Positions 1 to 6,849 of a stretch of 11,124 nt of DNA are shown piece by piece. This DNA comes from an uncultured Anaerococcus sp. GTDB lineage: Bacteria; Bacillota; Clostridia; Tissierellales; Peptoniphilaceae. The notes beneath the pieces are model-generated. The model made no database searches and was not told the DNA's origin. It saw nothing but the letters and a program-made list of their open reading frames with translations. Location of the stretch: the NCBI GenBank assembly GCA_902465755.1, contig CABQOK010000025.1, positions 1 through 11,124 on the forward strand, written 5' to 3'. The translations under genes were made by a program, and so were the position numbers. Within the stretch, counting starts at the first letter, position 1, and each line of letters starts with the position of its first letter.

Positions 1-1
1 C

Positions 2-310
2 CTAACTTCCTCATCAGCAGCAGCCTTATCAGAAGATGGCAAGCTCTATGTTTGGGGACCTTCTAGAGATAAGGTTTCAGGAGATGCTATACCTAAATTT
101 GAAGCTCCTCTTGTAGATATCAAGGCAAGTGATTCAGTATTCACAGCCCTTGATGAAAATGGAAAAATCTACCAATGGGGTAAGGAAAACTATGGTGAGC
201 TAGGGACTCCAGAAGGAGAATTTGATCAAATTTACTCTTCATATTTCAACAACTATGCAGTAAATAAAGAAGGCAAAATCGAAACTTGGGGTCTAAATGG
301 TTTTAGATTC
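2..310 (+). other. RCC1-like beta-propeller repeats within the permease
   Basis: Three copies of a D/E-(x)-G-K-(I/L)-(Y/E)-x-W-G motif occur 41 and 37 residues apart. This is the blade signature of RCC1/BLIP-II-type propellers, and the middle copy adds the classic N-Y-G-E-L-G extension. The first visible residues (SSSAAALSEDG) look like the end of an earlier blade, so more repeats probably lie upstream of the window. The segment is in frame with the permease domain, with no stop codon between them. Confidence 0.85.
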
Positions 311-997
311 GGTTCGGATGATCAAGGTCGTGATATTTTCACAAGACTAATCCACGGTGGTAAGATGACTATGGTAATTTCCTTGATCTCTACTGTAATT
401 CAGATAGCCCTAGGTGTACTAATCGGTATGATTTCAGGTTTTGCCGGCGGAAAGATAGACAATGTATTGATGAGATTTTCTGAGATAGTGGCATCTTTCC
501 CATTCTATCCAATGTTGATTTCTCTATCAGCCCTATTGCCACCAGGAGCAAGCCAAGAGCAAAGGATCACTATGGTTATGATTCTTCTAGGTCTACTTGG
601 TTGGACGGGGCTAGCAAGACTTGTTCGTGGACAAATACTTGCCGAAAGAGAAAGAGATTATATAACGGCAGCAAGAGCCTTGGGAGTTAAGAACTGGTCT
701 ATTATGATTAAGCACATCTTCCCAAATATCTTATCAATAGTAATTGTAAATGCTACTATAGGTTATGCCGGAAACTTACTAACAGAATCTGGTCTATCCT
801 TCCTAGGATTTGGTGTACAAGAGCCAACTCCTTCTTGGGGTAATATGCTAACTGCAGCCCAATCATCAGACGTCTTAAATACTTACTGGTGGAGATGGGT
901 ATTCCCAGCACTTGCAGTATTCTTGACATCATTTTCTGTAAACCTAATCGGTGACGCCCTAAGAGATGCCATCGACCCAAGAGCAAACGAAAGATAG
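2..997 (+). CDS. OppC/DppC-type ABC transporter permease with RCC1-like repeats (5' partial)
   Basis: This is an inner-membrane permease subunit of a peptide-type ABC importer. The frame is open from base 2, so the gene begins upstream; the Met at 365 is internal. Counting from base 2, residues 1-100 show three RCC1-like repeats (DGKLYVWG at 12-19, NGKIYQWG at 53-60 followed by NYGELG, EGKIETWG at 90-97). They run straight into GSDDQGRD (104-111), the conserved motif before TM2 in DppC/OppC proteins. The rest is an ordinary BPD_transp_1 domain: several hydrophobic helices, the cytoplasmic coupling loop (YITAARALGVKNW) followed by HIFPN, and a typical C-terminus ending near DAIDPR. In family topology the segment before GSDDQGRD faces outward, so the propeller repeats should lie outside the membrane near the binding-protein docking face; that placement is inference. 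The gene is followed 8 bases later by oppD. The permease assignment is very secure; the choice between OppC, DppC and relatives is not. Confidence 0.93.
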   Translation, partial: LTSSSAAALSEDGKLYVWGPSRDKVSGDAIPKFEAPLVDIKASDSVFTALDENGKIYQWGKENYGELGTPEGEFDQIYSSYFNNYAVNKEGKIETWGLNGFRFGSDDQGRDIFTRLIHGGKMTMVISLISTVIQIALGVLIGMISGFAGGKIDNVLMRFSEIVASFPFYPMLISLSALLPPGASQEQRITMVMILLGLLGWTGLARLVRGQILAERERDYITAARALGVKNWSIMIKHIFPNILSIVIVNATIGYAGNLLTESGLSFLGFGVQEPTPSWGNMLTAAQSSDVLNTYWWRWVFPALAVFLTSFSVNLIGDALRDAIDPRANER

Positions 998-1005
998 GTT
1001 ATAAA

Positions 1006-2004
1006 ATGAGTTTATTAGAAATAAAAAATCTACACACCTACTTTGAAACAAGACGTGGTCTTATCAAGGCTGTAAATGACGTATCTTTTACAGTCGATGC
1101 TGGTAAGACCTTGGGTCTTGTTGGAGAAAGTGGATCTGGTAAGAGTCAAACAGCTATGAGTATACTCCAACTGTTTGAGTCAAACCAAAAGATTTACGAT
1201 GGTGAGATAATATTCGATGGAGAAAAAATATCTGACTTTAAGACTAGCCAAATGGAGCATATCAGAGGCAATAAAATATCTATGATATTCCAAGAGCCTA
1301 TGAGCTCCCTTAACCCAGTCTTTACTGTAGAAAAACAAATCTCAGAAGTTCTTATCCTCCACAAGAAAATGGATAAGAAACAAGCAGCTAAAAGATGTGA
1401 AGAGCTTCTTGCAGCTGTTAAGATTCCTAACCCACATGTAGTAGCCAAGCAATATCCTTTCGAGCTATCTGGAGGAATGAACCAAAGAGTTATGATTGCT
1501 ATGGCCCTTGCTTGTGAGCCAAAGCTACTTATAGCAGATGAGCCTACAACAGCCCTTGATGTTACCATCCAAGCTCAAATCCTAAGGCTTATGAATGATC
1601 TAAAGGAAAGGGCAGGTACATCAATATTATTTATTACCCACGACCTCGGTGTAATAAATCAAATGGCTGATGAAGTTGCAGTAATGTATTGCGGACAAAT
1701 CGTGGAGCAATCTCCAGTTGAATTTATCTTCAAACACGATATCACAGACTACAACCACCCATATACCGTAGCCCTACTAAATTCAATTCCATCTATCACA
1801 TCAGATAGAAATGAAAGACTTGACATCATACCAGGTTCAGTACCACACCCACTTAACCTTCCAAAAGGATGTAAGTTTGCAGATAGGTGTAAGTATGCTA
1901 CTAAAAAATGTATAGAAGTGATGCCTGATCTAGTTTCAGTAAATGAAAATCAAAAGATCAGATGTCATTATCCAAATAGAAAGGAGAGGGAAGAGAATGA
2001 ATAG
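1006..2004 (+). CDS. oppD: Oligopeptide/dipeptide ABC transporter ATP-binding protein OppD/DppD
   Basis: This is one of the two cytoplasmic ATPases that power the importer. All nucleotide-binding motifs are intact: Walker A GESGSGKS (40-47), Q-loop FQEP (95-98), signature LSGGMNQR (154-161), Walker B LLIADEP (174-180), the TTALD D-loop and the H-loop ITHD (210-213). The C-terminal oligo_HPY region has four cysteines (289, 295, 302, 320). Related Dpp/Opp ATPases have been reported to bind a 4Fe-4S cluster through such a set. The length of 332 residues is normal for the family. The gene starts 8 bases after the permease stop with only a weak ribosome binding site, so translation is probably linked. 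Its 3' end overlaps oppF by 8 bases. Substrate (oligopeptide, dipeptide or nickel) cannot be told from the sequence. Confidence 0.95.
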   Translation: MSLLEIKNLHTYFETRRGLIKAVNDVSFTVDAGKTLGLVGESGSGKSQTAMSILQLFESNQKIYDGEIIFDGEKISDFKTSQMEHIRGNKISMIFQEPMSSLNPVFTVEKQISEVLILHKKMDKKQAAKRCEELLAAVKIPNPHVVAKQYPFELSGGMNQRVMIAMALACEPKLLIADEPTTALDVTIQAQILRLMNDLKERAGTSILFITHDLGVINQMADEVAVMYCGQIVEQSPVEFIFKHDITDYNHPYTVALLNSIPSITSDRNERLDIIPGSVPHPLNLPKGCKFADRCKYATKKCIEVMPDLVSVNENQKIRCHYPNRKEREENE

Positions 2005-3610
2005 TGATAAAAAAGTCTTATTTAAAATAAGAAATCTAAAGAAGTATTTCCCTCTTAAGAAAAAGTCTATATTTAACAAGGGACCAGGCGAGTATGTTCA
2101 TGCTAATGAGTCTATTAGCCTAGATATCTATCAAGGAGAAACCCTGGGTCTTGTAGGAGAATCTGGATGTGGTAAGTCCACTTTCGGTAGAACCCTCCTA
2201 CAAATCTATGATCAAACAGAAGGAACTACTCTTTACTATGGAAAGACCATAGAAGAAACTGCTCCAGCCTATATGCTAGATATGATCAAAAAGATTCCTA
2301 GTCAATTCCCTAAATATCACGAAGAAATCGATGCTTTAAATAAGATTTACGAAGAGTTAGAAAAGGCTGATACAGACGAAAAAAGAGCTGAGCTTAACGA
2401 AAAGGCTATGTTTAAGCGCCGTGACCTAGAGGAAAACTACCTAAATATGGTTAGGATTGCTGGGGGACTTCTTGCAAGTGATGACCTAAACAAGGTATCT
2501 ACCATGCTTAAGGAAAAATATGACATCCTTAAACAAAGAACGGGCATCCTAGAAAAGATCGAAGAGATTGAGCAAAAAACTCAAATGAGATCAAGGACCT
2601 GGGAAGAATACGAGAAATTCCTAGAAGAAGATGTCAGATATAAGGATTTAATCAGCCAAAAATCTGCCAAGACTAAAGAAATCGAAGAGAAAGATCAAAC
2701 TATAGAAGCCTATAGAAAAACTTTCGAAAATGACGAGAGATTTGCTGAGCTTGAAGATCAGAGAGATGATGGAATCGACCTATCTGAGCTTAACAACGAG
2801 GAAATGAGAGCCTTAAGGAAAGATCTACAAATGATCTTCCAAGACCCTTACGGATCCTTGGATACAAAGATGACTGTAGGAAATATCATCGGCGAAGGTG
2901 TTCTAGGCCATGAGCTCTTTAAGAGCAGAAAAGAAAAAGGCTACAATGAGTATATCAGAGAAACTATGGAAAAGTGCGGACTTGCTCCTTACTTCCTTCA
3001 TAGATACCCTCACCAATTCTCAGGTGGACAAAGACAAAGAATCGGTATAGCAAGAGCTCTAGCCCTTAAGCCAAGCTTTATAGTTTGCGATGAGGCTGTA
3101 AGTGCCCTTGACGTATCTATCCAATCTCAGATAATAAACCTTCTTCAAGACCTTAAAGATGAGAACAACCTAACATATCTTTTCATAACCCACGACCTAT
3201 CAGTTGTAAAATATATATCAGATAGGATTGGGGTAATGTATCTTGGAGTTTTGGTAGAGCTTTGTGAATCAGAGAGAATATTCGAAAATCCTCTCCATCC
3301 ATACACCAAGGCCCTATTGCGTGCTATCCCAAGAACAGACGTAGATCAAGGCCAAGAGTTACAAGTTATCGAAGGAGATATACCATCAGCAGTAAAACCT
3401 CCAAAAGGATGTAGATTCCATACAAGATGCGAATACGCTATGGACATCTGTGGCCAGTTTGAGCCAGAACTTAAGGAAAGAGAAGATGGCCACTTCGTAG
3501 CATGCCACTTGCTTGATGTAAGCGAAGAAGAAAAACAAAAAGCTTTTGAGAAAAACAAAATAGAAAAGGCTAAAAAAGAAGAAGAATTAGAAGAAATGAG
3601 CGCTATATGA
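1997..3610 (+). CDS. oppF: Oligopeptide ABC transporter ATP-binding protein OppF with a large helical insertion
   Basis: This is the second ATPase of the importer. I start it at the ATG at 1997, behind GGGAAGAG and overlapping the oppD stop, not at an in-frame ATG at 1943 inside oppD. Motifs are Walker A GESGCGKS (54-61), Q-loop FQDP (281-284), signature FSGGQRQR (341-348), Walker B FIVCDEAVSALD (361-372), H-loop ITHD (397-400) and an oligo_HPY tail with cysteines at 472, 478, 485 and 503. It has 537 residues, whereas OppF proteins are usually about 310-340. Most of the excess is at residues 86-268, between Walker A and the Q-loop, and is rich in Glu, Lys and Leu in a helical, coiled-coil-like pattern. 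A charged Lys/Glu tail (510-537) follows the HPY domain. The ATPase core looks complete, so it should be active. It overlaps the next small gene through ATGA. Confidence 0.94.
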   Translation: MNSDKKVLFKIRNLKKYFPLKKKSIFNKGPGEYVHANESISLDIYQGETLGLVGESGCGKSTFGRTLLQIYDQTEGTTLYYGKTIEETAPAYMLDMIKKIPSQFPKYHEEIDALNKIYEELEKADTDEKRAELNEKAMFKRRDLEENYLNMVRIAGGLLASDDLNKVSTMLKEKYDILKQRTGILEKIEEIEQKTQMRSRTWEEYEKFLEEDVRYKDLISQKSAKTKEIEEKDQTIEAYRKTFENDERFAELEDQRDDGIDLSELNNEEMRALRKDLQMIFQDPYGSLDTKMTVGNIIGEGVLGHELFKSRKEKGYNEYIRETMEKCGLAPYFLHRYPHQFSGGQRQRIGIARALALKPSFIVCDEAVSALDVSIQSQIINLLQDLKDENNLTYLFITHDLSVVKYISDRIGVMYLGVLVELCESERIFENPLHPYTKALLRAIPRTDVDQGQELQVIEGDIPSAVKPPKGCRFHTRCEYAMDICGQFEPELKEREDGHFVACHLLDVSEEEKQKAFEKNKIEKAKKEEELEEMSAI

Positions 3611-3795
3611 AGGCTCCAATAGATAGATTTAAGGGCAAAAGCCAAAAAGAAATCTATGAAAAAGAGAGGCTCCTAGATAAGGACAATCTCGAAAACAAAG
3701 ATCAATTAGCTATGTTTCTAGCAGCGATGAGAGTATTTATGCCTTGGGTATTGTTAATACTTTCTCCTCTGATAATTTTAGCTTTAGTAATCTAA
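3607..3795 (+). CDS. Small single-pass membrane protein, last gene of the opp operon
   Basis: I do not recognise this 62-residue protein. Its ATG overlaps the oppF stop as ATGA, which points to translational coupling and makes it a real member of the operon. Residues 1-36 are highly charged (KSQKEIYEKERLLDKD) and should lie in the cytoplasm. Residues 37-62 form one hydrophobic helix containing MPW and ending LILALVI-like, with almost no residues beyond it, so it looks like a tail-anchored protein. An intrinsic terminator follows within a few bases. A role as an accessory to the transporter is inferred from position only. Confidence 0.75.
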   Translation: MKAPIDRFKGKSQKEIYEKERLLDKDNLENKDQLAMFLAAMRVFMPWVLLILSPLIILALVI

Positions 3796-3799
3796 AATG

Positions 3800-3831
3800 A
3801 ATCCTCTGGCTAGGCTGGGGGATTTTGTTTT
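3800..3831 (+). terminator. Intrinsic terminator of the opp operon
   Basis: Bases 3800-3809 (AATCCTCTGG) pair with 3815-3824 (CTGGGGGATT) in a 10-bp stem with several G-T pairs around a five-base loop. The run TTTTGTTTT follows. It sits 5 bases after the last operon gene and overlaps the proposed -35 box of the glmS promoter. Confidence 0.75.
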
Positions 3832-3853
3832 GCCCAAATTTACGGAGTATAAT
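3825..3853 (+). promoter_or_regulatory. Sigma-A-type promoter for glmS
   Basis: A perfect -10 box TATAAT lies at 3848-3853, with a weak -35 box TTGTTT at 3825-3830 and a 17-base spacer. Transcription would start near 3860, about 20 bases upstream of the ribozyme cleavage site, as expected for a glmS leader. Confidence 0.65.
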
Positions 3854-3873
3854 ATAAAGATGAGGTAAAAATA

Positions 3874-4012
3874 GTAAAGCGCCAGATCCTAATGGGATGA
3901 CGAGGAAGACAGTTATCGAAAATTCGGCGGGAGCTGTCTGGGTTCACAGCCCTAGTATTAGACAAAACATTTGAGCAATCAGATGGACAGAGAAGATACA
4001 GTGGCCTCATAA
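3874..4012 (+). ncRNA. glmS ribozyme/riboswitch (glucosamine-6-phosphate-activated)
   Basis: The leader of glmS holds the conserved core of this self-cleaving RNA: AGCGCC at 3878-3883, a short hairpin (ATCC/GGAT), GACGAGG, TTATCGAA (3913-3920), TTCGGCGG (3923-3930), and a helix formed by AGACAG (3907-3912) with CTGTCT (3934-3939). The peripheral P3/P4 part with ACATTTGAGC follows. By analogy with known members, cleavage should fall between A3878 and G3879. In the family, glucosamine-6-phosphate acts as a cofactor for cleavage; the processed mRNA is then degraded, so GlmS output falls when its product is plentiful. The 3' boundary is approximate. Confidence 0.93.
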
Positions 4013-4032
4013 AAACTAAATAGGAGGTTACT

Positions 4033-5856
4033 ATGTGCGGAATAGTAGCGTATAAGGGAAAGCTAGATGCAAGAGAGGTAATCATTGATGGGCTAGAAAG
4101 ATTAGAATATCGTGGTTACGACTCAGCAGGCATAGCTGTAATTGATGATTGTGGGATTTCTTGTGTAAAAAAAGCTGGAAAGCTTGAAAATTTGAAGAAG
4201 GGTTTAGAGGAAGATCCTATAGAAGGAAAAGTCGGCATAGGCCACATCAGATGGGCAACTCACGGAGAGGCCAACGATGTAAATAGCCACCCTCATCTAT
4301 CAAATAACGGAAAGATTGCTGTAGTCCACAATGGAATCATAGAAAACTATAGAGACCTTAAGAAGGAGTTGGAAGAAGAAGGCTATAAGTTTAAATCTTC
4401 AACAGATACAGAAGTTATAGCTGTACTACTTGAAAAGTATTATGAGGGAGATCTCTTAGAGGCTGTAAGAAAAGTCCGCAAAAGACTTGTAGGAGCCTAT
4501 GCTTGTGGGATTATCTCAGCTGACGAGCCAGATAGACTTATTGGGATTAGACAAGAAAGCCCCCTTGTAGCAGGAATAATGGAAAATTCCTTCATGATGG
4601 CAAGTGATATTCCATCTCTTTTAAAATACACCAGAGATGTTATCTATCTAGAAAATGGAGATATCGTAGATATCAAGGGAGATTCCTACACTATCTATGA
4701 CAAAGATGAAAAAGTAGTTGATAGAGAAATTAAAAAGATAGAATGGTCAGTCGATGCAGCGACTAAGGCAGGCTACGACCATTTTATGATCAAGGAAATA
4801 AATGAGCAAGCCTCTGTCCTAGAAGAGCTTATTAGATTAAATCTTAAAAATAATGAAGTAATTCTCGATGGAGACTCATTTACTAAGGAAGATTTAGAAA
4901 ACTTTGAAAGAATTTATATAGTGGCTTGTGGAACAGCCTACCATGCAGGACTTCTTGGCAAGACTCTTATAGAAAAATTTGCCAAGATTCCAGTAATCTG
5001 TGATCTTGCCTCAGAGTTTAGATATAATGATCCCTTCCTTGATGAGAAAAGCCTGGTAATATTCATATCTCAATCAGGTGAAACAGCCGATAGCCTTAAG
5101 GCTCTAAGCTTTGCCAAGGAAAAGAAATCTAAAACTCTTCTTATAACAAACACCCTAGCCTCATCCATGGATAGGGAAGCTGACAAATCCATATATTGCT
5201 ATGCAGGTCCAGAAATAGCTGTAGCTAGCACCAAGGCCTACACTAGCCAAGTCCTAAATCTCTATTTCCTAGCCCTTGATTTTGCTAGGAAATTATCTAG
5301 AATAGATGATGATTATTATAGAGAAATCCTAGAAGGCTTAAGGAAGATTCCAGGAAAAATTAGAGAAATTCTAGAAGATGATGAGATAATAAAAGACTTC
5401 GCAGAAGAGATAAAAGATCAAAAGAGCCTGTTTTATATAGCTCGTGGCCTTGACTACCAAACTTCCATAGAGGCGGCCCTTAAGCTTAAGGAGGTCTCAT
5501 ATATTCACACAGAGGCTTTCGCAGCAGGAGAGCTAAAACACGGGACAATTTCCCTAATAGAAGATAGGACTCCGGTTATAGCAATAATGAGCCAGGCGAA
5601 TCTTTTAGGAAAAACTCTATCAAATGTAGAAGAAGTCGTGGCAAGAGGAGCTAATGTATTTATCATAACAAGCCACAAAGACTCTAAGATGAGTAAGATC
5701 ACTGATAAGATATTAATAATTCCAGAGACCTTGGATATCCTCTATCCGCTTCTTACAGCTATACCAGTCCAACTTATGGCCTACTACACATCAATAGCCA
5801 AGGGAATCGACGTAGATAAGCCAAGAAACCTTGCCAAATCTGTTACAGTAGAATAG
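4033..5856 (+). CDS. glmS: Glutamine-fructose-6-phosphate aminotransferase (isomerizing)
   Basis: The enzyme makes glucosamine-6-phosphate and glutamate from fructose-6-phosphate and glutamine in the cytoplasm, the first committed step towards UDP-GlcNAc and peptidoglycan. The 607 residues match the usual length. Cys2 in the MCGIVAYKG start is the glutaminase nucleophile. The glutaminase domain also shows YRGYDSAGIA, GHIRWATHG, HNGIIENY and STDTE. The isomerase half has two SIS domains with GTAYHAG, SQSGETADS, STKAYTSQ and EAFAAGELKHG, and ends in the conserved KPRNLAKSVTVE. An AGGAGG site at 4022-4027 fixes the start. The gene is single, with its own promoter, ribozyme leader and terminator, so it is most likely controlled by ribozyme cleavage. 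Nothing catalytic appears to be missing. Confidence 0.98.
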   Translation: MCGIVAYKGKLDAREVIIDGLERLEYRGYDSAGIAVIDDCGISCVKKAGKLENLKKGLEEDPIEGKVGIGHIRWATHGEANDVNSHPHLSNNGKIAVVHNGIIENYRDLKKELEEEGYKFKSSTDTEVIAVLLEKYYEGDLLEAVRKVRKRLVGAYACGIISADEPDRLIGIRQESPLVAGIMENSFMMASDIPSLLKYTRDVIYLENGDIVDIKGDSYTIYDKDEKVVDREIKKIEWSVDAATKAGYDHFMIKEINEQASVLEELIRLNLKNNEVILDGDSFTKEDLENFERIYIVACGTAYHAGLLGKTLIEKFAKIPVICDLASEFRYNDPFLDEKSLVIFISQSGETADSLKALSFAKEKKSKTLLITNTLASSMDREADKSIYCYAGPEIAVASTKAYTSQVLNLYFLALDFARKLSRIDDDYYREILEGLRKIPGKIREILEDDEIIKDFAEEIKDQKSLFYIARGLDYQTSIEAALKLKEVSYIHTEAFAAGELKHGTISLIEDRTPVIAIMSQANLLGKTLSNVEEVVARGANVFIITSHKDSKMSKITDKILIIPETLDILYPLLTAIPVQLMAYYTSIAKGIDVDKPRNLAKSVTVE

Positions 5857-5862
5857 AAAATT

Positions 5863-5888
5863 ACTAGCGAGAAATCGCTAGTTTTTTT
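5863..5888 (+). terminator. Intrinsic terminator of glmS
   Basis: A perfect 8-bp stem (ACTAGCGA with TCGCTAGT) is capped by a GAAA tetraloop and followed by seven Ts. It starts 6 bases after the glmS stop codon. Confidence 0.92.
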
Positions 5889-5945
5889 GTAAAAAAATAA
5901 ATCAAAAAACTATAAATCTCATGCCTAATATAGAATCTTAAAGAG

Positions 5946-5978
5946 AGCAAAGAAGAGGAGATAATCCTCGACTTTGCT
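5946..5978. repeat. Two-part inverted repeat with a symmetric internal loop
   Basis: AGCAAAG (5946-5952) pairs with CTTTGCT (5972-5978), and inside it GAGGA (5955-5959) pairs with TCCTC (5965-5969) around GATAA. An AA/GA internal loop separates the two helices. It lies downstream of the small minus-strand gene ending at 6033 and could be that gene's terminator, although the T content after the stem on that strand is only moderate (CTCTTTAAG). It could equally be a protein binding site. Confidence 0.5.
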
Positions 5979-6032
5979 TAACTTTGTAAATATTAAATTT
6001 GCCTATTCTTAAATTTAGAGAATCTCTTTTAA

Positions 6033-6224
6033 TCATTTCTTATCTTTATTATTTAACTGTCTATCCCAAAAGTAGGAAAATGTAAAAAAGAATAATAAGG
6101 AGATAACAAAACCTGGGGATGAGAAAGATTTATTGACATAGGTACTCATAAAGTTATTCCCCCAAAAAAATGATAATATAGCTAGTCCGATTTTTAACAA
6201 TATTCTTTTTTTATCTTTACTCAT
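6033..6224 (-). CDS. Small two-helix membrane protein, unknown function
   Basis: I do not recognise this 63-residue protein. The start at 6224 is chosen because ATAGGAGGTAAT lies directly in front of it; the in-frame ATG at 6260 has no such site. The product begins with a basic stretch (MSKDKKR), has hydrophobic segments at about 9-26 (with FFWGNN at its end) and 36-53 (FVISLLFFFTFSYF), and ends in a charged tail (NNKDKK). By the positive-inside rule both ends should be cytoplasmic. It stands alone on the minus strand between glmS and the next plus-strand gene. It could be a genuine small membrane protein or the remnant of a larger one. Confidence 0.6.
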   Translation of the reverse strand: MSKDKKRILLKIGLAILSFFWGNNFMSTYVNKSFSSPGFVISLLFFFTFSYFWDRQLNNKDKK

Positions 6225-6468
6225 ATTACCTCCTATAAGTAATAAACAATTAATTTTCATATTTAGAATTTCACTCTTATGTTACATATACCCTAAAAAT
6301 GTTTTTTAATTTCCCCGATAATTGAAATAGGTCTCATTGATTAATGATTATGAGGAAAAGAATATAATTATTGAAGATTATGAAAACCTCGGTACAGAGA
6401 GTTGACCTGAACTCCAAAATCCAGAATATGGATGGAGGGATTTTGTTGGAAATAATAAAAAGAAAATG
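6225..6468. other. Intergenic region with a possible decayed reading frame and short hairpins
   Basis: No intact gene is convincing here. From about 6335 to 6480 one + frame reads like protein (NDYEEKNIIIEDYENL, then PELQNPEYGW) but is broken by a TGA at about 6402 and ends soon after. A competing 49-codon frame starts at 6380 but has no clear ribosome binding site and runs through the proposed promoter of the next gene. Two hairpins are possible: GAGTT/AACTC (6399-6414) and CAAAATCC/GGATTTTG (6415-6445). I could not choose between a pseudogene and a structured leader. Confidence 0.35.
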
Positions 6469-6498
6469 TTTACATTCTAAAAATCTGGGTAATATTAT
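6469..6498 (+). promoter_or_regulatory. Probable promoter of the 98-residue gene
   Basis: The -35 box is TTTACA (6469-6474) and the -10 box TATTAT (6493-6498), with an 18-base spacer. An alternative -10, TATAAT at 6496-6501, would make the spacer 21. The start point would fall inside the inverted repeat at 6501-6528. Confidence 0.5.
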
Positions 6499-6500
6499 AA

Positions 6501-6528
6501 TAAGAAAGATATATCACTATCGTTCTTA
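6501..6528. repeat. Operator-like inverted repeat at the predicted transcription start
   Basis: TAAGAAAGATA (6501-6511) and TATCGTTCTTA (6518-6528) pair at 10 of 11 positions around a six-base centre. The element lies between the -10 box and the ribosome binding site of the following gene, where it could act as a repressor operator or a 5' UTR hairpin. Confidence 0.55.
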
Positions 6529-6552
6529 ATAGAAAAAAAGGAGGACGGTCCG

Positions 6553-6849
6553 ATGGAAGAGTTTGAATCCTTTGACCAAGTCCTATTTGAATCTTATCAT
6601 GGAGTTTGTAATTTTGTTGAAAAGGAAAGAGCAAATAAACTCCCATCTGTTTTGGAATCTAGAAAGAGAGCTGAGGCTCTTTCGATTAATTGGAAGCTAA
6701 GAGAAGCTAGTAAAGATGTTTACGATAAGAAATCTTCTAGGATTAACCTACAATTGAATAGATATGAAGATATTTTCTTTAAGGAAAATATTAGTTTAGA
6801 AGTAGCTAAAGATATATCTTCTGATAGAAACTACCCAGGTTGGCTCTAA
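6553..6849 (+). CDS. Hypothetical 98-residue soluble protein
   Basis: I do not recognise this protein. AAGGAGG at 6538-6544 lies 8 bases before the ATG and supports both the gene and its start. The sequence is charged, has no transmembrane segment or signal peptide, and looks mostly helical (residues 24-60 are rich in Lys, Arg, Glu and Ala; 62-90 contain INLQLNRYEDIFF). It ends in an aromatic, Pro/Gly-containing tail, NYPGWL. There are no cysteine clusters or known catalytic motifs; the only Cys is residue 19. It is monocistronic, with its own promoter, an operator-like repeat and a possible structured terminator overlapping its last codons. A small regulator or toxin-antitoxin component is possible, but nothing in the sequence proves it. 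Confidence 0.65.
   Translation: MEEFESFDQVLFESYHGVCNFVEKERANKLPSVLESRKRAEALSINWKLREASKDVYDKKSSRINLQLNRYEDIFFKENISLEVAKDISSDRNYPGWL

Noticed and set aside
365..367. ATG 365 as the start of the permease
   Set aside because: The frame is open and clearly coding upstream (GSDDQGRD motif and RCC1 repeats); starting here would remove the conserved motif before TM2.
1194..1568. Minus-strand frame of about 124 codons opposite oppD
   Set aside because: It is the mirror of conserved ATPase motifs, with no ribosome binding site and no protein family resemblance.
1943..1996. Longer oppF start at the in-frame ATG 1943
   Set aside because: It would overlap oppD by 62 bases and adds 18 basic residues not typical of OppF; the ATG at 1997 has a purine-rich site just before it and the usual short overlap.
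3840..4085. Minus-strand open frame across the glmS leader
   Set aside because: It lies opposite the glmS ribozyme and the start of glmS, and its sequence is explained by them.
6380..6529. 49-codon plus-strand frame
   Set aside because: It has no convincing ribosome binding site, runs through the predicted promoter and operator-like repeat, and competes with a more protein-like broken frame.
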